Shown in pieces: positions 6,443-12,624 of a stretch of 12,624 nt of DNA; position 1 is the first letter of the stretch, and the number at the start of each line of letters is the position of its first letter. The notes under the pieces were generated by a model that made no database searches, was not told the origin of the DNA, and worked only from the letters and a program-made list of their open reading frames with translations. Origin of the DNA: an uncultured Roseburia sp. (lineage in GTDB: Bacteria > Bacillota > Clostridia > Lachnospirales > Lachnospiraceae); NCBI GenBank assembly GCA_947070915.1, contig CAMTDY010000077.1:1-12624 (forward strand). The letters run 5' to 3'. The translations under genes were made by a program, and so were the position numbers.

Positions 6443-7735
6443 TTAGGCACTTTCCCCAGTTTTTTCTTCCAGAAGGATCACCTGGTCATCCTGCCCGATC
6501 AGTTCCGGAAGCCCTTCCTTATCCACAACGGCCTTTGTGATCCGGCACTCCTTCACATCCTCTCTGGAGGGGAGCTCAAACATATAATCCATCATGCAGT
6601 TCTCAATGATGGCGCGAAGTCCTCTCGCCCCGGTCTTCCGCTCGATGGACTGGCGGGCGATCTCCCGCACGGCTTCCTCGTCAAAGGTAAGCCGGATGCC
6701 ATCCAGCTCCAGCAGTTTTTGATACTGCTTCGTAATGGCATTTCTCGGTTTCACAAGAATCTGGGTCAATGCCTCCTCGTCCAGCAGATCCAGACTGACG
6801 GTCACCGGCACACGCCCCACAAATTCTGGAATGATACCGAACTTCACCAGATCCTGGGGCAGCACCTGGCGGAACAGATCCCCGATATTGGAATCCGTCT
6901 TATCTGAAATTTCTGCATTGAAGCCGATGGACTTCTTGTCGATCCTGGAACCGATGATCTTATCCAGTCCGTCAAAAGCTCCTCCGCATATAAAAAGTAT
7001 ATTCGTCGTATCGATGTGATAAAACTCCTGCTGGGGATGTTTTCTTCCCCCCTGGGGCGGAACACTGGCTTCTGTTCCCTCCAGGATCTTAAGCAGGGCC
7101 TGCTGCACGCCCTCACCGGACACATCCCTGGTGATGGAAGCATTTTCAGACTTCTTCGTGATCTTATCGATCTCATCAATATAAATGATTCCGTGCTCTG
7201 CACGGGGAATATCATAATCTGCCGCCTGTATGATCTTCAGCAGAATATTTTCGACGTCCTCACCGACATATCCCGCCTCGGTCAGTGTCGTCGCATCCGC
7301 AATGGCGAACGGCACATTCAGTACCTTTGCCAGGGTCTGTGCCAGATAGGTTTTACCGGAACCGGTGGGACCGATCATAAGAATATTGCTCTTCTGGAGC
7401 TCCACATCCATGTCTGCTGCGGACATAACCCGTTTATAATGGTTGTAAACTGCTACAGACAACGCCTTTTTTGCCTCGTCCTGGCCGATGACATATTCGT
7501 CCAGAAATTCCTTGATCTCCTTTGGCTTCAGCAGATTGATCTCCACCTCTTCCACATCATCCCCACCATACATTTCCTGGTATTCCTCTGCAAGTATTTC
7601 TTCACAGAGCTCGGTACACTCGTCACATATATAGACACCTGTCGGTCCTGCGATCAGTTTGCGAACCTGTTTTTCTGTCTTTCCGCAAAAAGAACAGCGA
7701 AAGGATGTCTGATTGTCATTATTTCTTCCTGCCAT
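6443..7735 (-). CDS. clpX: ATP-dependent Clp protease ATP-binding subunit ClpX
   Basis: This hexameric AAA+ unfoldase recognises tagged or damaged proteins and feeds them into ClpP. The 430-aa protein begins with the ClpX zinc-binding domain (Cys14, Cys17, Cys37, Cys40). It then shows Walker A GPTGSGKT (122-129), pore loop GYVG (155-158), Walker B IIYIDEID (183-190) and RKH loop (231-233). The ClpP-docking IGF tripeptide is at 270-272, the arginine finger region EFVGR is at 304-308 and the sensor-2 motif GARGLR is at 369-374. All key residues are intact, so a working ClpXP is expected. The start ATG 7735 has GGGAGA at 7741-7746. It is separated from clpP by 93 bases that contain a terminator-like hairpin, so it may need its own promoter or readthrough. 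I saw no confident promoter there. Confidence 0.97.
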   Translation of the reverse strand: MAGRNNDNQTSFRCSFCGKTEKQVRKLIAGPTGVYICDECTELCEEILAEEYQEMYGGDDVEEVEINLLKPKEIKEFLDEYVIGQDEAKKALSVAVYNHYKRVMSAADMDVELQKSNILMIGPTGSGKTYLAQTLAKVLNVPFAIADATTLTEAGYVGEDVENILLKIIQAADYDIPRAEHGIIYIDEIDKITKKSENASITRDVSGEGVQQALLKILEGTEASVPPQGGRKHPQQEFYHIDTTNILFICGGAFDGLDKIIGSRIDKKSIGFNAEISDKTDSNIGDLFRQVLPQDLVKFGIIPEFVGRVPVTVSLDLLDEEALTQILVKPRNAITKQYQKLLELDGIRLTFDEEAVREIARQSIERKTGARGLRAIIENCMMDYMFELPSREDVKECRITKAVVDKEGLPELIGQDDQVILLEEKTGESA

Positions 7736-7781
7736 AAATTTCTCCCTCTCTGCTTCGCATAATTTCTAATTTTCTATCAGA

Positions 7782-7822
7782 TAAAAAGCACATGGTGCCA
7801 CCCGGAATAAATGGTGGCACCA
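7782..7822 (-). terminator. Intrinsic terminator or attenuator between clpP and clpX
   Basis: On the minus strand, just after the clpP stop, perfect 9-base arms GGTGCCACC and GGTGGCACC (plus-strand positions 7813-7821 and 7794-7802) enclose a 10-base loop. They are followed six bases later by a run of five T (7783-7787). The GC-rich stem plus T-run fits a rho-independent terminator that is somewhat weakened by the gap and the short T-run. It would end or reduce the tig-clpP transcript before clpX. No T-run follows on the plus strand. Confidence 0.68.
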
Positions 7823-7828
7823 CAGATA

Positions 7829-8422
7829 TTATTTCGATTCATGATTGACAAGGATCCGGTCAACAAGCCCGTACTGGAGCGCTTCCTCAGCCGACATAAA
7901 GTTATCCCGTTCGGTATCCTCAGCAATCTTTTCCACAGTCTGGCCCGTATTGGCCGCGAGGATCTCATTCAGCTTTTTCTTCGTTTTCAGAATATTCTCT
8001 GCCACGATCTGAATCTCCGTCGCCTGTCCCTTCGCTCCTCCAGACGGCTGATGGATCATGATCTCCGCATTGGGCAGCGCAAGCCTCTTTCCTTTGGCGC
8101 CACTGGAAAGCAGGAAGGCTCCCATACTCGCTGCAAGTCCCATACAGATCGTAGAGACATCGCATTTGACATAATTCATGGTATCATAAATCGCCATGCC
8201 GGCGGTCACAGAACCGCCAGGGCTGTTAATATACAGGTTGATATCCTTGCCTGGGTCCTCAGATTCCAAAAACAGCATCTGGGCCACCACAAGGCTTGCT
8301 GTCGTGTCATTTACCTCATCCCCCAGAAAAATGATCCTTTCCCGGAGCAGTCTAGAATATATATCATAAGAGCGCTCGCCACCCCGGCTCGTCTGCTCAA
8401 TGACATAAGGAACTAAAGCCAT
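7829..8422 (-). CDS. clpP: ATP-dependent Clp protease proteolytic subunit ClpP
   Basis: ClpP forms the tetradecameric serine-protease chamber that works with ClpX. From ATG 8422 the protein has 197 aa, the usual length, and begins MALVPYVIEQTSRGERS-like. The catalytic triad is complete: Ser99 in GLAASMGAF, His124 in MIHQPSGG and Asp173 in ERDNFMS. The oxyanion-loop motif INSPGGSV is at 65-72. I prefer ATG 8422 because GGAGG (8431-8435) lies 8 bases upstream and the protein then starts as ClpP normally does. An in-frame ATG at 8452 would add ten residues and lacks a ribosome binding site. It follows tig after 38 bases, probably in one transcript. Confidence 0.96.
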   Translation of the reverse strand: MALVPYVIEQTSRGGERSYDIYSRLLRERIIFLGDEVNDTTASLVVAQMLFLESEDPGKDINLYINSPGGSVTAGMAIYDTMNYVKCDVSTICMGLAASMGAFLLSSGAKGKRLALPNAEIMIHQPSGGAKGQATEIQIVAENILKTKKKLNEILAANTGQTVEKIAEDTERDNFMSAEEALQYGLVDRILVNHESK

Positions 8423-8430
8423 ATTATTTT

Positions 8431-8435
8431 CCTCC
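8431..8435 (-). promoter_or_regulatory. Ribosome binding site that sets the clpP start
   Basis: GGAGG on the minus strand lies 8 bases upstream of ATG 8422. It sits within the codons that would be translated from the earlier ATG at 8452, which has no such site, so it decides the start in favour of 8422. Confidence 0.7.
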
Positions 8436-8460
8436 ATCTGCACTACATTCATGTATTGTG

Positions 8461-9780
8461 TTACTCTGCATCTTCCTCCGCCTTATCGGAAGCCTCGGTC
8501 TCAACGGCTTCCTTTACCAGAAGATCCACTGCCTTTTGGACGGCAACATCCTTGGAAATCTGCTCTTTTTCAGCTTCTCCGGCCATCTCTTTGAGCTTAT
8601 CTGCTTCCATTCTGTACATCTCCGCCATCTTCTCCAGCTCTTTGTCAATGTCCTTATCTGTAGCCTTGATCTTCTCTGCCTCTGCCACAGCCTCCAGGAC
8701 AAGCCGGGTCTTAATGCGCATCTCCGCCTCCGGTCTCATCTGATCCATCAGCGCCTGAGGCTGCATGCCGGTCATCTGCATATACTGCTCGATGGAAAGT
8801 CCCTGCTGCTGAAGTCTTGAAGCAAAATCATTTACCATCTGGGATACCTGCTCATCTACCATCGGAGCCGGAAGCTCTACCTTAGCATTCTCAACAACCT
8901 TCTCCAGCACTTTATTTTCTTTCTCTGTCTTCACCTGGGCTTTTCTTCTGTCGGTCAGAGTCTTTTTCACACTCGCCTTGTATTCTTTCAGCGTATCGAA
9001 CTCAGAAACCTCACTGGCAAATTCATCATCCAGTTTAGGAAGCTCTTTTACTTTCACTTCCTTGATCTCTACCTTGAACAAAGCAGGTTTGCCCTTCAGG
9101 CTTGCTTCGTGGTATTCCTCTGGGAACGTAACATTGACGTCCACTTTATCGCCGGTCTTTTTACCGATCAGCTGGTCTTCAAAGGTATCGATAAAGGTAT
9201 GGCTTCCGATGGTCAGGGAATAATCTGTACCCTTGCCGCCTTCAAATGCCTCGCCGTCTACAAATCCCTCATAATCGATAACTGCGATATCATCCTTTTT
9301 GATCTCTCTGTCTTCTACCGTCATAATACGGGCATTCTGCTCACGTACACGGTCGATCTCCGCATTGACGTCCGCTGCCATCACTTTGACTTCCTGTTTT
9401 TCTACCTCAATCCCTTTGTAATCTCCCAGTTCCACCTCTGGCTTCACCGCAACCGTTGCGGTAAATACAAAAGGTTTATCTTTTCCGATATCTTCCACGT
9501 CGATCTCCGGGCGGGATACGATCTCAAGACCGCACTCTTTGGATGCAGCCTCGTATGCCTCTGGTATTGCAAAATTAGCGGCATCCTCATAGAAGATTTC
9601 CGGGCCATAAAGCTTCTCAACCATTTTTCTCGGTGCTTTTCCCTTACGGAAGCCCTGGATCGAGATCTTATTCTTATTTTTATGATAAGCTTTGACCATA
9701 GCCGCCTCAAAATCCTCTGCACTTACCTCTATCGTGATCTTTGCCATACTGTTTTCAAGATTCTCTACTTTGTAACTCAT
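8461..9780 (-). CDS. tig: Trigger factor (ribosome-associated chaperone, peptidyl-prolyl isomerase)
   Basis: Trigger factor binds ribosomal protein L23 at the exit tunnel and shelters nascent chains. The 439-aa protein has the full domain order. The N-terminal ribosome-binding domain carries the signature GFRKGKAPRKM (43-53), an FKBP-type isomerase domain spans about 158-245, and the C-terminal helical chaperone domain runs to about 420. An acidic tail follows (EASDKAEEDAE). The start ATG 9780 has GGAGG at 9790-9794. The gene begins the folding/proteolysis block tig-clpP-(hairpin)-clpX-lon. The 130 bases upstream (9781-9910) are AT-rich and contain two CTTTTAA copies; I found no convincing promoter, CtsR site or CIRCE element there. 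Confidence 0.96.
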   Translation of the reverse strand: MSYKVENLENSMAKITIEVSAEDFEAAMVKAYHKNKNKISIQGFRKGKAPRKMVEKLYGPEIFYEDAANFAIPEAYEAASKECGLEIVSRPEIDVEDIGKDKPFVFTATVAVKPEVELGDYKGIEVEKQEVKVMAADVNAEIDRVREQNARIMTVEDREIKKDDIAVIDYEGFVDGEAFEGGKGTDYSLTIGSHTFIDTFEDQLIGKKTGDKVDVNVTFPEEYHEASLKGKPALFKVEIKEVKVKELPKLDDEFASEVSEFDTLKEYKASVKKTLTDRRKAQVKTEKENKVLEKVVENAKVELPAPMVDEQVSQMVNDFASRLQQQGLSIEQYMQMTGMQPQALMDQMRPEAEMRIKTRLVLEAVAEAEKIKATDKDIDKELEKMAEMYRMEADKLKEMAGEAEKEQISKDVAVQKAVDLLVKEAVETEASDKAEEDAE

Positions 9781-9910
9781 GTTCTTATTCCTCCATATAC
9801 GATTTCTAAATTTGTTTTAAAAGGCAAGCTCTTAAAAGCATTCCCATTTTTTTTGTTTTTGAAACAGGTCAGATAATTCCCTGCAGGCAGGCTATTTTCT
9901 GTGCCCTGTT
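9781..9910. other. AT-rich intergenic region between the GH8 gene and tig
   Basis: This stretch should hold the end of the glmM-GH8 transcript and the tig promoter. I see only a short self-complementary CCTGCAGG (9870-9879 area) without a T-run and an A-rich tract on the minus strand. No hexamer pair with 16-18 base spacing stands out, so neither a terminator nor a promoter is called. Confidence 0.3.
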
Positions 9911-11053
9911 CTACCACACCCGGTAATTTCCACTCAGCGCCAGCAGGGCGAACAGATACAGACAGTTGTCATAATATCGTCTCTCACCGGTGCGAAGAGG
10001 CGTATTCCAGAACCGCTCCACACACTCTTTGGCATAAGGTCCGTCTGCCGCCAGGGAAGCCTGGGCATTGGTGGCAATGATCGCCACAGGATGAAGGGCC
10101 GGCTGGTCAAGAACCGTGCCATCGATCTCATAGGTCATAAAATCTTCTCCGCGGTGGGTCTCCATAAAGAATTTCTGAACCTTATTGTTGTTCTCTTTAT
10201 TCCAGTCATCCGGTGCAAACCACTCATAATCCAGACCGATATTGGCGATCACCCGGTAAGAGTCACTGTAGTACCAGTCATGGCGGCCACCAAAGATATT
10301 CTGTTCTTCCGGATACGGTGTTCCGTCATAATAAGCATACTCTGCCGCCAGCCCGGTCTCCGGATGGCAGGCTTTTTTCAGGTATTCACGGCTTGCCTGG
10401 GCTGCTTTCTTCCAGAATTCCCGGTCCTCTTCATTTGCCCACAGGGCAAACAGCTCATAAAAATGAGGACAATGATAGGAAGGATCGCTGAATTTACGGC
10501 TGGGAATAAAGCGGATCAGATAATTTTCCGGTTCCATGATCGGATCCCCCGGCTCTTTCTCGCCGTTATGTATGCAGGCACTAAGGATATTTCTTGCCTC
10601 CTGGGAATAATTGAAGATTCCCTCTCCATCTCCCCAGCGGTGGGAAGCAAAGAAAAGCGCCATAGCAAAAAATTCCTCCCCGTCTGGTGCCGGCCCATGG
10701 TCATTCTTGGTTCCATTGGTCTGACAGGACCAGGCAAAATATCCTTTGTTGTAGCCCTCTTCCATATACATATAAGTCCTCGCCCATTTCCAGACGCGGT
10801 CAAATTCATTTTTCATATCCATCTGGACACACATCATCATGGCATAGGACATGCCCTCTGTTCTGGCATCAAAATTTCCGGTATCCTCAAAATATCCCAT
10901 GTCTTCTCCGGCTTCAAAATAAAATTTTTCACCCTCCGGACCGTAGAATACAGTGTGGAACGCATCTTTTAATTTTTTATCGATCTCTTCCTGTGAATGT
11001 CCACACTCGGCAAATACATTGCGATACTGTTTTGTGTAATAAGCACCTTTCAT
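9911..11053 (-). CDS. GH8 reducing-end xylose-releasing exo-oligoxylanase (Rex-like)
   Basis: This probable cytoplasmic glycoside hydrolase family 8 enzyme removes xylose from the reducing end of xylo-oligosaccharides. The 380-aa protein matches closely, from memory, the Bacillus halodurans oligoxylanase along its whole length. Shared blocks include DARTEGMSYAMMM (general acid Glu66), GPAPDGEEFFA (Asp124), ASHRWGDGEG, FSDPSYHCPHFYELF, YYSDSYRV (catalytic base Asp264), LHPVAIIATNA and RTGERRYYDNCLYLF. The Leu-His-Pro at 320-322 corresponds to the loop that closes the reducing-end side in the characterised enzyme and makes it exo-acting. No signal peptide is present, so it would act on imported oligosaccharides. 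The start ATG 11053 has AAAGGA about 9 bases upstream. It follows glmM by 26 bases and is probably co-transcribed with it. No xylose transporter, isomerase or regulator is nearby, which is unusual. General GH8 annotation is near certain; the exact specificity is inferred. Confidence 0.92.
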   Translation of the reverse strand: MKGAYYTKQYRNVFAECGHSQEEIDKKLKDAFHTVFYGPEGEKFYFEAGEDMGYFEDTGNFDARTEGMSYAMMMCVQMDMKNEFDRVWKWARTYMYMEEGYNKGYFAWSCQTNGTKNDHGPAPDGEEFFAMALFFASHRWGDGEGIFNYSQEARNILSACIHNGEKEPGDPIMEPENYLIRFIPSRKFSDPSYHCPHFYELFALWANEEDREFWKKAAQASREYLKKACHPETGLAAEYAYYDGTPYPEEQNIFGGRHDWYYSDSYRVIANIGLDYEWFAPDDWNKENNNKVQKFFMETHRGEDFMTYEIDGTVLDQPALHPVAIIATNAQASLAADGPYAKECVERFWNTPLRTGERRYYDNCLYLFALLALSGNYRVW

Positions 11054-11079
11054 CTCGTTTTTCCTTTCTTCGCTTTCAT

Positions 11080-12429
11080 TTATTTAGCGGCTTCATGCCC
11101 TTTTGCCTTCAAAACCTTCAGGATCCGGTCAACGTTTTCTTTGCACAGCGCGTCGGTCTTTGCTTCTACCATGACCCGGATCAGCGGTTCGGTTCCGCTC
11201 TCCCTCAGGAGAAGCCTTCCCTCGTCTCCCAGAGCAGCTTCTACTTCTTTTGCGGCCCGGATAACATCCTCATCTTCCCTGGCCGCGGCCTTATCCTTCA
11301 CCCGCATGTTCACCAGCAGCTGGGGATAAATCTTAAGATCTTTCGTCAGTTCCGAAAGTGCTTTTCCCTTTGATAACATAGCTTCCATGATCATAAGGGA
11401 GGTGAGGATTCCATCTCCCGTGACGGCATGCTCTTTAAAGATCACATGCCCGGACTGTTCCCCTCCCAGCACATAATCATGCTCCATCATACTGGCGCAG
11501 ACGTATTTATCTCCCACGGCGGTCTGCTCGTACCGGATACCGGCACGGTCAAAGGCCTTATAAAGTCCCATATTGGACATCACGGTTGTGACTACCATGT
11601 CATCTTTGAGCAGCCCCTGCTCTTTCAGATAAACACCGCACAGGTACATGATATGGTCTCCAGTGACCACCTCGCCTCTCTCATTAACAGCGATACAGCG
11701 GTCTGCGTCCCCATCATAAGCAAACCCCGCATCGGCACCAGTATCCTTCACCAGTTCCTGCAGATTTTCGATATGTGTCGATCCGCAATGCCGGTTTATA
11801 TTCATCCCATCCGGGGTATCTCCTGTGGTATGTACCTCCGCGCCCAGTTTTTCAAATATTTTTCCTGCGATGCGGGAGGCCGATCCATTGGACATATCCA
11901 GTGCAATCTTTTTCCCTTTAAAAGAATGCTTCACCAGCCCGGCAAGGTATTCTTTATAAATCTCTTTTCCTTCGGTATAATCATAACACCTTCCAAGGTT
12001 TTCTCCCGTAGCGTAAGGAAGCTCTGGTACCTCTCCGTCTATATATGCCTCGATCTTTTCTTCGATCTCTTCCTCCAGTTTATGTCCTTTTTCATTGATC
12101 ACCTTGATGCCGTTATCCGTATAGGGGTTGTGACTGGCCGTGATCATGATGCCAAAATCAAAATCTTCTTTTCGTATCAGATAAGAAATACTGGGTGTCG
12201 TTGTCACATGTATCTCATAGACATCCGCACCGCTGGCTGTAAGTCCTGCCGCCAGGGCAGTCTCATACATATAGCCGGAAAGCCGTGTATCTTTCCCCAC
12301 CACTACACGGACACGATGCCTGCCATCCTGAAAGTAATTTCCCAAAAAACGTCCAATCTTGAAAGCATGTTCCGCTGTCAGCGTAACATTTGCCTCTCCG
12401 CGAAAGCCATCCGTACCAAAATACTTCAT
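11080..12429 (-). CDS. glmM: Phosphoglucosamine mutase
   Basis: GlmM converts glucosamine-6-phosphate to glucosamine-1-phosphate on the way to UDP-GlcNAc, needed for peptidoglycan. The 449-aa length is standard. The protein starts MKYFGTDGFRGEAN as GlmM does. It has the phosphoserine loop TASHNPYTDNG with Ser99, the metal-binding loop DGDADRC (Asp239, Asp241, Asp243), the sugar-binding loop GEQSGH (323-328) and the C-terminal phosphate-binding RESGTEPLIR (409-418). The start ATG 12429 has AAGGGAG within 10 bases. A candidate promoter and a leader hairpin lie upstream, and the GH8 gene follows after 26 bases. Confidence 0.97.
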   Translation of the reverse strand: MKYFGTDGFRGEANVTLTAEHAFKIGRFLGNYFQDGRHRVRVVVGKDTRLSGYMYETALAAGLTASGADVYEIHVTTTPSISYLIRKEDFDFGIMITASHNPYTDNGIKVINEKGHKLEEEIEEKIEAYIDGEVPELPYATGENLGRCYDYTEGKEIYKEYLAGLVKHSFKGKKIALDMSNGSASRIAGKIFEKLGAEVHTTGDTPDGMNINRHCGSTHIENLQELVKDTGADAGFAYDGDADRCIAVNERGEVVTGDHIMYLCGVYLKEQGLLKDDMVVTTVMSNMGLYKAFDRAGIRYEQTAVGDKYVCASMMEHDYVLGGEQSGHVIFKEHAVTGDGILTSLMIMEAMLSKGKALSELTKDLKIYPQLLVNMRVKDKAAAREDEDVIRAAKEVEAALGDEGRLLLRESGTEPLIRVMVEAKTDALCKENVDRILKVLKAKGHEAAK

Positions 12430-12465
12430 GACGATCTCCCTTCAATTTCGCTTATATACTGCATA

Positions 12466-12493
12466 TTTTCAGGGCATAGCTTTCCCCTGAAAA
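12466..12493 (-). ncRNA. Stem-loop in the glmM leader
   Basis: Perfect 9-base arms TTTTCAGGG (12466-12474) and CCCTGAAAA (12485-12493) enclose a 10-base loop. If transcription starts near 12502, the hairpin forms at the very 5' end of the glmM mRNA, about 36 bases before the start codon. It has no T-run and leaves the ribosome binding site free. mRNA stabilisation or a regulatory site is possible; nothing here resembles the glmS ribozyme. Confidence 0.4.
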
Positions 12494-12508
12494 CAAGATA
12501 TCTAATAT

Positions 12509-12537
12509 ATACTATCATAACAAGCACATTTATTCAA
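12509..12537 (-). promoter_or_regulatory. Candidate sigma-A promoter of glmM
   Basis: On the minus strand, TTGAAT (12532-12537) and TAGTAT (12509-12514) are separated by exactly 17 bases, in an AT-rich region between the mnmA stop and glmM. Each hexamer matches the consensus at 4 of 6 positions. The start site would be near 12502, giving a leader of about 73 bases. Confidence 0.5.
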
Positions 12538-12567
12538 GAAAAAATTATAGTATGCCCTGTTTTTGCC

Positions 12568-12624
12568 CTACTTTATAATAGTGCCCCCACCAAGCACGCA
12601 GTCTCCCTCATAAAACACAACGGC
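12568..12624 (-). CDS. mnmA: tRNA-specific 2-thiouridylase MnmA, C-terminal end (partial)
   Basis: Only the last 18 codons and the TAG stop (12568-12570) are in the window. They encode AVVFYEGDCVLGGGTIIK, which matches the typical C-terminus of MnmA/TrmU (aVFYdGD-cLGGGtI). MnmA thiolates the wobble uridine of tRNAs for Lys, Glu and Gln in the cytoplasm. The fragment is short, but this ending is highly characteristic. The gene is on the same strand as glmM and ends 138 bases before it; I see no clear terminator after it. Confidence 0.75.
   Translation of the reverse strand, partial: AVVFYEGDCVLGGGTIIK

Noticed and set aside
8423..8452. Upstream in-frame start of clpP at 8452
   Set aside because: No ribosome binding site precedes it, while GGAGG is well placed for ATG 8422 and the shorter protein matches ClpP.
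9841..9860. Plus-strand T-run as an intrinsic terminator
   Set aside because: No stable hairpin precedes it on the plus strand and no plus-strand gene ends there.
9781..9910. CtsR or CIRCE heat-shock operator upstream of tig
   Set aside because: Neither the paired GGTCAAA heptads nor the TTAGCACTC-type inverted repeat is present; only a partial TGACC match occurs.
12509..12553. Inverted pair ATACTAT/ATAGTAT around the glmM promoter
   Set aside because: The arms are only seven AT-rich bases, one coincides with the -10 hexamer, and such matches are common by chance in this composition.

Overview
The window looks like a chromosomal segment of a low-to-mid GC Firmicute of the Clostridia, most likely Lachnospiraceae. 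The evidence is strong GGAGG-type ribosome binding sites, the tig-clpP-clpX-lon-engB gene order, an EpsC-type serine acetyltransferase, a small CmpB-like membrane protein and an AgrC/LytTR-type two-component system. I inferred this from gene content and protein sequence alone; no database was searched. Almost everything is on the minus strand, so transcription runs right to left. The only plus-strand gene I accept is at 2126-2524. No gene-free stretch exceeds about 155 bases, and I saw no tRNA, rRNA, CRISPR array or insertion sequence.

Reading in the direction of transcription: the right edge holds the last 18 codons of mnmA (tRNA 2-thiouridylase). Next come a candidate promoter and a leader hairpin, then glmM (phosphoglucosamine mutase, cell-wall precursor synthesis). 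Only 26 bases later comes a GH8 enzyme that closely resembles reducing-end xylose-releasing exo-oligoxylanase. A protein-quality-control block follows: tig (trigger factor), clpP, a strong hairpin plus T-run, clpX and lon. The block ends with engB (ribosome-assembly GTPase) and a serine O-acetyltransferase, whose start codon overlaps the engB stop.

Left of this block the character changes. A short plus-strand membrane protein converges with the acetyltransferase with no base between the two stop codons. It diverges from a LytTR response regulator whose 3' end overlaps an AgrC-like histidine kinase. Beyond the kinase, at the left edge, is the start of a secreted protein with its own promoter-like region. 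This left part is visibly more AT-rich.

Most of the window is conserved housekeeping. The parts most worth a second look are: (1) the orphan four-helix AgrC-like kinase/LytTR pair next to an uncharacterised exported product whose promoter carries symmetrical elements; (2) the oligoxylanase gene inserted between glmM and tig; (3) the hairpin that separates clpP from clpX. I did not find a clear novel multi-gene defence or mobile system.
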